Assembly: GCA_021734725.1 (NCBI GenBank)
Contig: JAIPIM010000003.1
Location: 1-33,547, forward strand
Origin: Minisyncoccota bacterium
GTDB taxonomy: Bacteria; Verrucomicrobiota; Lentisphaeria; Oligosphaerales; MVZH01
Direction of reading: 5' to 3'
Length of the DNA stretch: 33,547 bases
The notes under the pieces were generated by a model, which saw only the letters and a program-made list of their open reading frames with translations, did no database searches and was not told where the DNA came from. Positions 14,425-23,900 of the stretch are shown piece after piece. Every line of letters starts with the position of its first letter. Within the stretch, counting starts at the first letter, position 1. The translations under genes and the position numbers were made by a program.

Positions 14425-14445
14425 CTCGAATCCATCAGATTCGAG
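14425..14445 (-). terminator. hairpin just after the DUF3604 gene stop, possible transcript 3' end
   Basis: CTCGAATC and GATTCGAG form a perfect eight-base stem with a five-base loop, three bases beyond the stop codon of the DUF3604-like gene. There is no U-tract, so intrinsic termination is doubtful. It may protect the mRNA end or be part of the repeat cluster next to it. Confidence 0.35.
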
Positions 14446-14448
14446 GCG

Positions 14449-15906
14449 CTAAGTCCGACAGCCTGCCAGGACAAAAGCGGGGCTGCTCCACGCGCGAGCG
14501 CCGTTTCCGAAAGTCGCCCGCACATAGTAGTATACGAAGTCTCCAATATGCTTCGAAGACAACCACAACGGGCTTAAATCCTCCTCATCAACGTAGTCGA
14601 TATCGGCGCGCCAGTCATTGGGGTTGAATGTGTGAACGGTCTCGCCGTTGCGGACAATATCCACCGACTCGATATCGGTTTTTCCAGCGACCGCGGCTTG
14701 GATCCGCCTGGTCTTGCAATTCTCCATTTTCGTTCCGAAGGGCTGGCCGTTCACCGTTCCCATGACGAGAGAACGATCGAGGCTGGCGGCATAACAACGA
14801 CGCTCTTTCAAGGCCTGGACCAAGCTCGAGCGCTCCAGCGAGTTCGCGAAAACGGCGGTCATCCCCGGATGCGCGTCAATGTGGTCCGCCTCGAATCCCC
14901 TGCCGCGCCCGGTGGTTAATGTGCAATGGGAATCCGTCCCTCCAATGAACCCCAGAGGGAGCCCCTGATTCAGCAGATCGACTGCGTAACTCGGACCGTC
15001 GTGAACCTTTTTCAGAGGGTTGGGATTGCCCCGATATTCCGAAGTTCCCCATTTCGAGTGAATTTCAACCACCGGCATCATCGCCTCTCCCGGATATATG
15101 GCATCCGGGATTTCACCGTGTTTGCCCGTGCGGGTGGTGTGATGGGGCACGACAATAAAATCGTCCTCGCTCATTTTCCCCTTCATCTCGTCGGCCAGGG
15201 TGGCCACATTGCCGCCATCGTACTCGTCGACGAAGAGGTCGGGAAAACCCGTCATATACACATTGTTGTCCCCGCCGCATCCTCCCTGCAGCGAGGCTTC
15301 GAAACAGGGCAGAGTCACAAACTTCCCGGGCTCATTGAAGAGATTCGCCACGGCCGTCTGCTCTTTCCATTTGGCATACTCGCAACGTCCGTTGGAGACG
15401 TGGTCCGCGGCACTGGCCCAGTCCAAACCGGTGCTGTGGCGAGCCGCTGTAAAACAGTAGTTAAGGGAACGGCAACGTTCAGGATGACAGTTCGACAGGT
15501 TGGTGTGGATGTGCGGATCTCCCCACCAAATCGACTCCGTGTTCGCCGAGGAACACCTTGTTGGATTACTGTGGAAAAGACGACCGCCGAGCATACCCTC
15601 AAACCGAAATACCCCCTCGTCACCCAAAACAACTCCCCCGATTCGAGCCACAGCCGGCTCGCCTTCGGTGAATGAGATCTCCACATCCAGACCGCCGCCC
15701 CCCGACCCTTTGACGCCGACTTTCGCAACAGCGCGCGTTGCCGGAAAGCCGTGCTCGTCATAAACCGCCACTTTAATGTCGAAAGGTATTCCCGGACGGG
15801 TCAGAGACGGAATAACCAGATTCAGCGAGTCGGGGACCCCGTCCGGCCCTTCCAGCATCAGAATTTTCCGTTCCATCTCGGCGAGAAAAGTCACGCGGCA
15901 ATCCAT
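14449..15906 (-). CDS. DUF3604/PHP-like metal-dependent protein
   Basis: A 485-residue protein resembling DUF3604, a family related to PHP-type metal-dependent hydrolases. Metal-ligand-like motifs occur in the expected order: WGDPHIHTNLS (about residue 127), LDWASAADH (about 160), VVPHHT (about 255) and GGTDSHC (about 325). A beta-rich N-terminal region of about 110 residues and a C-terminal immunoglobulin-like region (VDIVRNGETVHTF) flank the metal-binding core. No signal peptide is visible. I use the ATG at 15906, preceded by GGAAGG at nine bases, instead of the TTG two codons earlier. Its biochemical function is not established; it sits among sugar-degrading genes and could be a hydrolase or phosphoesterase in that pathway. 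The last codons and stop include the 11-mer GTCGGACTTAG, also found at 503-513. Confidence 0.75.
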   Translation of the reverse strand: MDCRVTFLAEMERKILMLEGPDGVPDSLNLVIPSLTRPGIPFDIKVAVYDEHGFPATRAVAKVGVKGSGGGGLDVEISFTEGEPAVARIGGVVLGDEGVFRFEGMLGGRLFHSNPTRCSSANTESIWWGDPHIHTNLSNCHPERCRSLNYCFTAARHSTGLDWASAADHVSNGRCEYAKWKEQTAVANLFNEPGKFVTLPCFEASLQGGCGGDNNVYMTGFPDLFVDEYDGGNVATLADEMKGKMSEDDFIVVPHHTTRTGKHGEIPDAIYPGEAMMPVVEIHSKWGTSEYRGNPNPLKKVHDGPSYAVDLLNQGLPLGFIGGTDSHCTLTTGRGRGFEADHIDAHPGMTAVFANSLERSSLVQALKERRCYAASLDRSLVMGTVNGQPFGTKMENCKTRRIQAAVAGKTDIESVDIVRNGETVHTFNPNDWRADIDYVDEEDLSPLWLSSKHIGDFVYYYVRATFGNGARAWSSPAFVLAGCRT

Positions 15907-16006
15907 GGTCAAAACCCTTCCATAAAATTGAGCTTACGAAGTCTGAGTCCGAAAAACAAACGCTCGCAAGCATACTCTTACGGCCAGCTTGAGCTTTTAG
16001 AGTAGA

Positions 16007-16069
16007 CTCATCCTTCCGCCCTCAGCCCTCATCCTTCCGCCTTCAGCCCTCATCCTTCCGCCTTCAGCA
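16007..16069. repeat. 21-base tandem repeat, three copies
   Basis: Three consecutive copies of CTCATCCTTCCGCCTTCAGCC (16007-16027, 16028-16048, 16049-16069). Copy 1 has C for T at one position and copy 3 ends in A. The third copy contains the stop codon of the GH116-like gene. On the coding strand it is a purine-rich GAAGGCGGAAGGATGAGG tract. It lies in the 157-base gap between the GH116-like and DUF3604 genes and encodes nothing. Confidence 0.9.
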
Positions 16070-17248
16070 TTCAAAAAAACGCGTGTCTCCGAGCTGCACT
16101 ATGCCGTCACCCAAACCGGCCAATACTCGGTCGCCAACAGTAAGCTTATCAACTCGCACCTCACCACCCACAACCCTCAGAACGATGCTCTCGCCATTCT
16201 GGCATAACGTACCCCATGCATAGCCGGTGGACCAAAACCACGTAACTGGTTTCTCCGAGGCAGCAAACCGCATCTCACCAGTCACGGCCGAATAATGAAA
16301 TCCGGTCAATGCCGCAATAGCGCCCCAGCTGGCCATGGCACGCGCATAGTGATGACCACATTCCGCTTCGTTGAACGGACTCCGTTTACGTCCGTCATAG
16401 CGGTGGCGGATCGCCTGGATGCATGCCAGCCCGTCATCAACCAGTCCTTCCTGCAGCATCCCGATCGCGGCTGTGTATTCAAAGCCGGTCATGACTTCGG
16501 AAAAATAGGGAAACGGCTGTTCGGGACGCCTGCCCTTCGGGTAGCTTGCCATCAACAAGGCGGATTCACCACCGAGCGCGTAACTGCGTCCACTATTAAA
16601 ATGACCGTGAAATGTCTGCCGCCAGTTATAGCGCCGAATGCTCTCGTAGGCACGCCGCACATGAACAGGATCGAGGAGGTACCCCAACCCCAGGATATGT
16701 GCCATGTACTGTCCCACCAGTTGGTCGATCAAGCATCCTGCTCCGAGCTGCAGTATCGGGCACGGGCCGGGGTTGCGTATGTACAATCCATCCGCAACAT
16801 CGGCTGGACCGCCAACTGGGCGGATTTCGTGTTCGTAATACTCGCCGTTGAACAACTGTTCGTCAACCCACTGGCGGCCCCGTTCAAACAGGGAATGGCA
16901 CGTCGCCGCAAACTCATGTTCCTCCCGGAAACGGGGAATCCCGTGGTTCGCGGCCCGACTCCCGTGGGACCCCTCGTATTCAGCCGCGTCCAGCGGACCC
17001 TCCAAACCGTACGTTGCCACTTCCCCATCAGCATCCTGCAGATTCAGCGCGAAAAAGGGTGCGGTACGCCGGATGCCTTCCCCAACCTCCGGGATGAACC
17101 CTTTCGCCGGCCTATTCATGACCTCCCAGTCTCGCAAATCCCCCCGGCCGCCAAGCGACACGGTGCCCGTCCCAATCCCTCCGAGCGGCATGGCCACCCG
17201 GTACAGATGATCACCGTCATACGAGGTCAAAACAGGCCACTTCTTCAT
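16064..17248 (-). CDS. GH116 (glucosylceramidase/DUF608)-like protein with large internal deletion
   Basis: A 394-residue open frame made of the two ends of a family GH116 beta-glucosidase. The first ~112 residues (PLGGIGTGTVSLGGRGDLRDWE, then HGIPRFREEHEF) match the start of the N-terminal beta-sandwich. From about residue 115 the sequence jumps to the late (alpha/alpha)6 barrel: LFNGEYYEHEI, QYMAHILGLGYLLDP and NEAECGHHYARAMASW. Complete members are about 800-950 residues, so roughly 400 or more are missing, in frame. The missing part should hold most of the sandwich, the nucleophile Glu and the acid/base Asp, so activity is not expected. The ATG has AAGGAT eight bases upstream and no signal peptide follows. 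It is either a decaying gene whose frame survived, an assembly collapse, or a repurposed binding protein. The stop lies in a 21-base tandem repeat. Confidence 0.72.
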   Translation of the reverse strand: MKKWPVLTSYDGDHLYRVAMPLGGIGTGTVSLGGRGDLRDWEVMNRPAKGFIPEVGEGIRRTAPFFALNLQDADGEVATYGLEGPLDAAEYEGSHGSRAANHGIPRFREEHEFAATCHSLFERGRQWVDEQLFNGEYYEHEIRPVGGPADVADGLYIRNPGPCPILQLGAGCLIDQLVGQYMAHILGLGYLLDPVHVRRAYESIRRYNWRQTFHGHFNSGRSYALGGESALLMASYPKGRRPEQPFPYFSEVMTGFEYTAAIGMLQEGLVDDGLACIQAIRHRYDGRKRSPFNEAECGHHYARAMASWGAIAALTGFHYSAVTGEMRFAASEKPVTWFWSTGYAWGTLCQNGESIVLRVVGGEVRVDKLTVGDRVLAGLGDGIVQLGDTRFFEC

Positions 17249-17356
17249 TCTGAACTATCCTTATGCCTTCGGATGCAAAACTCAGTTACCGGTGGAGAGT
17301 TTATGTTTATAGTAACACCGCAAGATGGCGGTTGCGAAATGGCCTTCGCGCCAGTC

Positions 17357-17394
17357 GTTCGTGGTTCTTAGTTCGAAAACGACGAACGACGAAC
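17357..17394. repeat. imperfect inverted repeat between uvrB and the GH116-like gene
   Basis: GTTCGTGGTTC (17357-17367) pairs with GAACGACGAAC (17384-17394) at ten of eleven positions, around a 16-base loop. The surrounding bases are a run of GAAC/GTTC-type short words. It lies in the 192-base gap upstream of the GH116-like gene; function unknown. Confidence 0.4.
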
Positions 17395-17409
17395 CAGAAA
17401 CGAAGAGCA

Positions 17410-17440
17410 AGAATTGCGAAAAACTACATTTTGCAATTCT
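17410..17440 (-). terminator. hairpin abutting the uvrB stop codon, candidate terminator
   Basis: AGAATTGC (17410-17417) and GCAATTCT (17433-17440) form a perfect eight-base stem, extendable past a one-base bulge by an A/T-rich segment. It touches the uvrB stop at 17441. On the minus strand it is followed by only scattered Ts, so intrinsic termination is plausible but not strong. Confidence 0.45.
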
Positions 17441-19402
17441 CTACTCTTTAAGCTTGGCGATCTGGTCGCGCAGCATAGCGGCACGTTCAAACTCCAGTGC
17501 ATCAGCTGCTTCTTTCATTTCACGCTCGAGCTGCTGGATGGTCTCGGTAATGGTGTAATCTCCACCCTCCTCCTCAATGATGGAAGCAACGACCTCCTCC
17601 GCCTGTTCGTAGAGACGAAGGCTGGATTGCACGGCGCGCTTAATGGAGCGCGGCGTCACGTTATGCTCAAGATTGAAAGCCTGCTGGTGCTTGCGACGCT
17701 CTTCCGTGGTCTCAATCATCCGCCGCATACTATCGGTCATCTTATCGGCGTAAAGAATGACTTGCCCATGAAGGTGACGTGCGGCGCGCCCGGCTGTCTG
17801 GATAAGAGATCGTTCTGACCTCAGGAATCCCTCCTTGTCAGCATCGAGAACGGCAACCAGCGACACCTCGGGCAAGTCCAGCCCCTCGCGAAGAAGATTG
17901 ATGCCCACCAGGCAGTCGAAATCGCCGCTGCGCAAACTGCGGATCAATTCAACTCGTTCAATGGCGTCCACTTCCGAATGAAGGTATCGCACGCGCACAT
18001 CCAGGTCGCGGAGATAATCGGCCAATTCTTCCGCTGTCCGTTTGGTAAGCGTGGTCACAAGCACGCGCTCGTCACATTCCGCCCGACGCCGGATCTCTTC
18101 CAGTACGTCGTCAATCTGGTTTTCCAGCGGACGTACGCTTACTTCCGGATCGAGCAAACCGGTTGGACGCACCACCTGTTCAACCGGTTCCGTGAGTTCA
18201 AGTTCGTACGCACCCGGAGTCGCTGAAACAAACAACGTCTGCCCGGTAAGCGTGTTAAACTCCTCGGCCTTCAGCGGTCGGTTATCCAGCGCCGAAGGTA
18301 ATCGAAATCCGTGATCGACCAATACTTGTTTGCGACTCCGATCCGCGCGGTACATGGCGCCAATCTGCGGTATGGTTACATGCGATTCATCAACGACCGT
18401 GATAAAGTCGTCGGGGAAAAAATCGATCAGCGTATACGGACGCGAACCCGGGGGACGTCCGGCCAAGTGGCGCGAATAGTTTTCAATTCCTGAGCAATAC
18501 CCCAGTTCACGCAACATCTCCATATCGTACATGGTCCGCTGATAGAGCCGTTGCGCTTCGATCAGTTTGCCTTCTCGTTCGAACCGGGCCACCTGTTCAT
18601 CCAGTTCCTCCGTGATCGCTTTCTGCGCACGTTCGATGCGTTCGTACGGCATGACGAAGTGCTTGGCTGGAAAAACGACGATGCTGCCGAGTTCTTCCTC
18701 TTCGTGCTTCGTTAACGCATCTCGGCGCGTGATCCGATCCACGGTTTCTCCCCAGAATTCGACCCGTATCATGTCCTCGCGATAGGATGGAAAAATGTCA
18801 ACGGTATCCCCCGCCGCACGGAATTCACCGCGGTGCGGCGCCGTGTCGTTGCGATTGTACTGCATGTCCACCAGTCGCCGCAACAATTCGTCACGCTGCA
18901 GTTCTCCCCCACGGGTGATAGCTACGCTCATTGCCTGGACATCTTCGGGTGAACCCAAACCGTAAATGCAAGATACGCTGGCGACAATGACAACGTCGCG
19001 CCGCTCCAGCAACGCGCTTGTCGCCGCCAGTCGCAAGCGCTCGATCTCGTCATTTATGGAAGCGTCCTTGGCAATGTATGTGTCAGTCTGGAGGATGTAG
19101 GCTTCCGGCTGGTAGTAATCGTAATAGCTGACGAAATACTCCACTGCATTCTCCGGAAAAAACCCCTTGAATTCGCTGTAGAGTTGAGCGGCCAGCGTCT
19201 TGTTGTGGGAGATAACCAGGGTTGGGCGTTGCACCTCCTGGATAACATTAGCGAGCGTAAAGGTTTTGCCTGATCCTGTAACCCCCAGGAGGGTCTGATA
19301 CCGACAATCACCCGTTTCCAACCCGTGGACCAACTCCGCAATGGCCTTGGGCTGGTCCCCGGCAGGCTGAAAGTCTGAATGGAGCTGAAAACGGCGACTC
19401 AT
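17441..19402 (-). CDS. uvrB: UvrABC excinuclease subunit B
   Basis: UvrB, the damage-verifying helicase-like subunit of bacterial nucleotide excision repair, which receives DNA from UvrA and recruits UvrC. The opening [17 protein letters not shown] is the family's conserved start. Walker A GVTGSGKT is at 40-47, the DNA-wedging beta-hairpin contains [10 protein letters not shown] at about 93-102, and DESHV is motif II. The C-terminal UVR motif that binds UvrC is intact ([18 protein letters not shown]). I start it at ATG 19402 (MSRRF), which aligns with other UvrB proteins and gives 653 residues. The ORF-track start, GTG 19438, would overlap the upstream nitroreductase stop and add 12 non-conserved residues. 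Neither start has an ideal ribosome binding site. A hairpin follows the stop directly. Confidence 0.96.
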   Translation of the reverse strand: MSRRFQLHSDFQPAGDQPKAIAELVHGLETGDCRYQTLLGVTGSGKTFTLANVIQEVQRPTLVISHNKTLAAQLYSEFKGFFPENAVEYFVSYYDYYQPEAYILQTDTYIAKDASINDEIERLRLAATSALLERRDVVIVASVSCIYGLGSPEDVQAMSVAITRGGELQRDELLRRLVDMQYNRNDTAPHRGEFRAAGDTVDIFPSYREDMIRVEFWGETVDRITRRDALTKHEEEELGSIVVFPAKHFVMPYERIERAQKAITEELDEQVARFEREGKLIEAQRLYQRTMYDMEMLRELGYCSGIENYSRHLAGRPPGSRPYTLIDFFPDDFITVVDESHVTIPQIGAMYRADRSRKQVLVDHGFRLPSALDNRPLKAEEFNTLTGQTLFVSATPGAYELELTEPVEQVVRPTGLLDPEVSVRPLENQIDDVLEEIRRRAECDERVLVTTLTKRTAEELADYLRDLDVRVRYLHSEVDAIERVELIRSLRSGDFDCLVGINLLREGLDLPEVSLVAVLDADKEGFLRSERSLIQTAGRAARHLHGQVILYADKMTDSMRRMIETTEERRKHQQAFNLEHNVTPRSIKRAVQSSLRLYEQAEEVVASIIEEEGGDYTITETIQQLEREMKEAADALEFERAAMLRDQIAKLKE

Positions 19403-19431
19403 GAACTCCGTATCGTTTTTTTGTTGTGCGT

Positions 19432-19950
19432 TCACCACTCTTCCGAATGCACCGCATCATCGCGGTATCGCGTACGGCCTTCTTTTGATTCAGCAGGCCA
19501 ACCGATTGCTATAGCAGCCACCGGAATGACCGATTGCGGAATACCCAGTAAACGCCTGATATGATCGACTCGCTCCTGACGCGGGTGGACGCCCAACCAA
19601 CAGGCGCCCAGGCCGAGCATACTGGCCGCAATCAGTAGATTCTCAATGGCCGCGGAACAGTCCTGCAACATGTACGACAATTCACCGTCATGCGCACGAT
19701 GCAGATCACCGCAGACAATGACGCCAACCGGTGCATCCGCCAACATTTTGCCATGCGGAAGTCCATCGGCAATGTGCGTTCGCATATCCTGGTCGCGAAC
19801 AACAACGAAATGCCATGGATCGGCGGCAACAGCGGATGGCGCGGCCATGGCTGCCTCCAGTACATCGTGGACAACAGTGTCGCCAACCGGTTCCGGTGCG
19901 TAGGAACGAATGCTGCGACGCGTGAATAGGTCATTAAGTTTCGGATTCAT
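19432..19950 (-). CDS. nitroreductase family protein (FMN-dependent)
   Basis: A 172-residue flavoprotein of the nitroreductase superfamily, expected to bind FMN as a homodimer and reduce nitroaromatics, quinones or a similar acceptor with NAD(P)H. The FMN-binding start [13 protein letters not shown], the middle [15 protein letters not shown] and the [11 protein letters not shown] segment are characteristic. I place the start at ATG 19950 (MNPKLNDLF), which has GGGAGG ten bases upstream. The longer ORF-track version would add about 46 unrelated residues and overlap psd. It is the short type of the family, common in anaerobes. It sits between psd and uvrB in the same direction, with 29 bases to uvrB and 76 to psd. 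The substrate is unknown. Confidence 0.88.
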   Translation of the reverse strand: MNPKLNDLFTRRSIRSYAPEPVGDTVVHDVLEAAMAAPSAVAADPWHFVVVRDQDMRTHIADGLPHGKMLADAPVGVIVCGDLHRAHDGELSYMLQDCSAAIENLLIAASMLGLGACWLGVHPRQERVDHIRRLLGIPQSVIPVAAIAIGWPAESKEGRTRYRDDAVHSEEW

Positions 19951-20026
19951 CGGTTTCAGTCCTCCCTTAGCTGGTTCCTTTTTCACAAGACTCTGAAGCT
20001 CTCCGAATTGTCGGCGTCCGGAGAGG

Positions 20027-20962
20027 TTATGCTCGGTCTGGCGCGAACAGACAGCCGACACGTTGCCCGGCCAGAATTCGTGTCTCATAACCGTTTAGTG
20101 TATTCTGTGCCAGGTCCGCGTCAAACTCGATACAACCGGGACGCAACACAACAACAATCGTCGAACCACCGAACTCGAAATAGCCTTTCTCATCCATTTT
20201 CGTAAACGTTCGGTCATTGTGCGTGTGCACAATTCGTCCCACGGCAAACGCACCGACCTCAACAAAAGCGGCCCTGCCGAACCCATCAAACTCAACCATG
20301 GATACATATCTCGTATTTGATGTGTATACGTCCGCGCGTCGCCGTAGCGCCATAATATTGACGGGCGCAAGTCCTCCGGGTATTTGACGTTCAGTGAGAA
20401 CACGCCCAGACGCGGGATAATAAAAACGATGGCAGTCAGCGGGTGACAGCCGGAAGACAGCTACAGAGCCTCCGTGAATGTCAGTTGTCTCGTTGTCGGC
20501 ACCCTTCAACAATCGCGATATGTTGAACCGTACGCCTTTCACCGGGAAGCAGGAAAGGGCGTCGACGGAGGGAAACACCAGCACACGCGAGTCGGCGGGG
20601 GCACAGAACTCGTTGGGAGCAGGATTATAGGGACGGGTCCCCTTGCGCAAACAACGAGTGAAAAACTCGTTGAATGTTCGGTATTGCTCAACAGGCTGGG
20701 CAAATTCCGAAACATCTATATGCAATTGCCGGATTGCCGAATTGACAGCGTGTCGCGACCAGCGGGAATCAGCATACCACCCCAAGACTCGACTTATACA
20801 GTGGGAACGAAACAATGCAAGCCGGGGAAGAGCCCCCAAATAGTTCCGGCAGGTGAGCCTCAACAGGTGATCACCGAGAATGGGTTCATCAAACATGTCT
20901 CCCGTCTTACGGTCGTAAACGGTGACCGGAGGTTGACGGGCTTGCTGTCTAAAAACATGCAT
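20027..20962 (-). CDS. psd: phosphatidylserine decarboxylase proenzyme
   Basis: Phosphatidylserine decarboxylase, which makes phosphatidylethanolamine at the inner membrane and carries a pyruvoyl group formed by self-cleavage. In this 311-residue protein the family blocks appear in order: YRTFNEFFTRCL, FCAPADSRVLVF, a DCHRFYYPASG core, and VEVGAFAVGRIVHTH. The cleavage motif reads FGGST (Ser about 267), so the pyruvoyl subunit is the short C-terminal piece. FGGST in place of LGST, and the overall length, fit the longer bacterial type II form. The ATG at 20962 shares its A with the stop codon of the fucose gene upstream (TGATG), giving tight coupling; the ORF-track TTG at 20965 is less likely. 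Phosphatidylserine synthase is not in the window. Confidence 0.92.
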   Translation of the reverse strand: MHVFRQQARQPPVTVYDRKTGDMFDEPILGDHLLRLTCRNYLGALPRLALFRSHCISRVLGWYADSRWSRHAVNSAIRQLHIDVSEFAQPVEQYRTFNEFFTRCLRKGTRPYNPAPNEFCAPADSRVLVFPSVDALSCFPVKGVRFNISRLLKGADNETTDIHGGSVAVFRLSPADCHRFYYPASGRVLTERQIPGGLAPVNIMALRRRADVYTSNTRYVSMVEFDGFGRAAFVEVGAFAVGRIVHTHNDRTFTKMDEKGYFEFGGSTIVVVLRPGCIEFDADLAQNTLNGYETRILAGQRVGCLFAPDRA

Positions 20963-23900
20963 CAAAGCTCCCAGACAATCCTGCTTTCATGGATGCGGAC
21001 ATTTGCGTCACCATACTCCGAGTCAACCGCAGTTTGCAGTGAAGACTGCGCGCCGTCTTTAACAATGCCCAGCAGGTAGCCGCCGCCACCAGCACCCGCC
21101 AGTTTTGCACCTTCGAGGTAGGGAGCAATGCTGTCCATCAATCCGTCAATGAATTCATTGGATGTATTCTCGTCCAGTTCCTTATTCAGTTCCCAGTGCC
21201 ACCACATCCGCTCGCCCGCCGTCCGGAAATCTCCTCGTTCGATGGCACAAGCCATATCTTTCGCAACGCGTTGAATGTCAGAGAGGATTTCCACCGTCCG
21301 CGTCTCGCGCGCGAGCCATTTGCCCATGACCTGGCGCAAAAGATTTTTTGCCAGGCGGCGCTGCCCTGTATCGATAACAATGAGGCGGCGGTCCAACTCG
21401 CGGCGAAGTTCCGCATTCAGGTTCAGCGATTTGACCGACAGCTCCTGATAAGCACCGGGGCCCGAGGTGCTCAGCTTCAGCCCCGGGACGAGCCCTCCCA
21501 CCTGGTCCTGCCATCCCCCCCCCGTAGTCAGCATCTGTTCAATCACCGCGGCAGCATCGAATAATTCCTTGTATCCAGGTGTCACGCCATTGCCGGCCCC
21601 CAACAGGAGCAGCCCTTTAGCCAATCCCGCCGCCAGGATACTGCTTGTTCCCAAACCACTGCCCTTGGGAAGGCTCACACGCGAGGCCAGATGCAATCCC
21701 CCCCCCAGCGTCTTGCACAGCTCTTGAAGACTCGATGCACGTTCGCCCTTTGGCATGACCAAGAAACAGAAGGCCGCCTTATGCAATGCCAACGGATCCT
21801 TGGGATTAGCAAAGTTCTGAAGATCGTCCAAGCTGCAGCAGTCGGTTGAGAATCCCAAATCCTGACTTTCGAGCCGCACGATCGGATCGTCGAGGCGGCG
21901 AGCCTCGACCGTGACGGGAAACTCGCCATCAAGACACACCGCCGCATTCAGCACCGTTCCTCCCCGTTCCAATGCGTGTGGAGGCGTATCTGACCAACCT
22001 CCCGCAAAATCAATTCTTGCCGGCAGTTGCACCGCGACCGCCGCTTGCTTCCAATCGGTGACTGCCGCAATTGCCGCATGTTCGTTTTGCGCGGCCACCA
22101 TCACCCGCGCGACTTCCCGAAACGCTCGATCTTCATGCCGCCGCGATAGTTTTCTGAACCGTTCCGATTCCCGCCCCATACGCGCCAGTACGGCAATCGA
22201 ATAGTGCCATCGCGCCTTGTCCAGAGATTCGTACCGGGCATTCTTATCGTCAGACATACGCGCGATGAGATTGCCCAAATCCTTGTTTGTAGGTATCTTG
22301 TCAATCCACCGTGCCACTGGGTGTTCGCTCTCAAAAAAGTGGCGACATTTGTGGAACACAAGCTCGGAAAACAAGGATTCCCACGAACTCCCAAGCACGT
22401 CCAGATCCGCACGTTCGTAGCTGGAGTGCAACGAACACCTTGCACTGTGCCGCCACCTGTTCAGACCATCATTCTCCGATCCGCTTTTGCCTGCCTTGAA
22501 CAACCACAAGCACGCCTCCCAAGCCTCCTGTATGGAGGAGCACACAGGGAAAAGGTTGGCATCCCACAGTTTACATTCCGCATCCGTGCGGGCGTCGGGC
22601 CAAAGATCCCCGCGGGAAATGCCACAGCGTGTGAGCCACTGCCGCATCGGTTCCCCTAGAAACGTGGCCGTTGCAAGACCGTCCTTCGGATTGTCATCAA
22701 CCCCCCATATGCGGACAACATACGTCGGGCCATTGTCCGCATTCTCACTCGCCAGTGGCAGTGAATGGACCACAACATTACTGGGAACAACCGCATCTTC
22801 GGGCAACTTCATGTTGCTGACGACTGAGTCTTTCCCGATGGTACACCGTCGTGATATATCGCTGAACTCGACTGTAGTTCCAGCTTCTATCACACACTGC
22901 GCCCCCACCTCGCTGTGGAGAATACACGCGGTTTCAGCAACACGACTGTCCTCTCCCAGAACATGGCTGACACGGCGCTTTCCACCCAAAGCACGGACAT
23001 CGTCATCGTCATACGTAATCAGGCGTTGATATTCACGTACCGTTCCGAAATGAAGGAATTTTGCGGGATGCAGGGTCTCCACATAGAACGGAGTGCCTCG
23101 CAGCGAGTCCCATATCGACTGCCGAATGGCCTTAAGGGCGGAAACCGCGGGCCCATCACTCGTATCGTTGATGTAGCTTTCAAACGCCGTACCTGGAGCA
23201 AGCGGCGAAAGGATGTCCCCGTACAGGTTCACCGATGTCCGGGACTCCACCGCCTGGTGAAGCCAGCCGCCGTGAGCACAGCCATCCAGCCATAATGCCG
23301 ATGCCGTATTGGCATCAACGTAGACAATTCCCGTGTCAACCAAGGCATGGCCTCCATCGGAAAGAGCCCCATACTTCCGAAGGGTTCGTAAAGCGGGCTT
23401 GTGCAAAAACAATTGAACACGTCCGCTGGCATCCGGCACAAAAACACCATGGTGAGTAGCTGTTTCACAATCTGTTCTTATGGCGATGCCAGTCATTCCT
23501 GGACGAACAAGGCTAAGCTGAGAGTGGTCGAACAGAAGGAGTACATCGCCGGATGCCAGCAAAAGGCCAGGCCCGATCGTCCCCGGAAGCCCACTCAACG
23601 CCACAAACAATTCATCAAACAATGTCGATGGACGACCTGACGCAAGCAAGCGTGGGATGGGAGCAAAAACTTTACCGAAGGCGGAGTACTGAGGGAGACG
23701 TTTACTGTCACCGCCGGAATGCAATACAAGAATACGGCGGTCCGCAAAAAAAGCTTGCCCCTCTCCCTCTCCGCGGTCCGGCGGAACACCATACTGAGCA
23801 GTAAGTTGCTCGAGAACATTCAGTGTAGCGCCACCGGATCCTATCCGTATACCGCCGGGATCGGCAACAACATGGAACGCGGTTTCCTTGGGAAGCATCC

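Noticed and set aside
14425-14445. tRNA T-arm-like sequence (CTCGAATCCATCAGATTCGAG)
   Set aside because: It resembles a T-arm only loosely. No acceptor stem, anticodon arm or D-arm can be built around it; it is a simple hairpin after a stop codon.
16295-17371. 358-residue plus-strand ORF over the GH116-like gene
   Set aside because: Antisense to recognisable GH116 segments; no domain and no ribosome binding site. The degraded state of the GH116 gene does not by itself support this frame.
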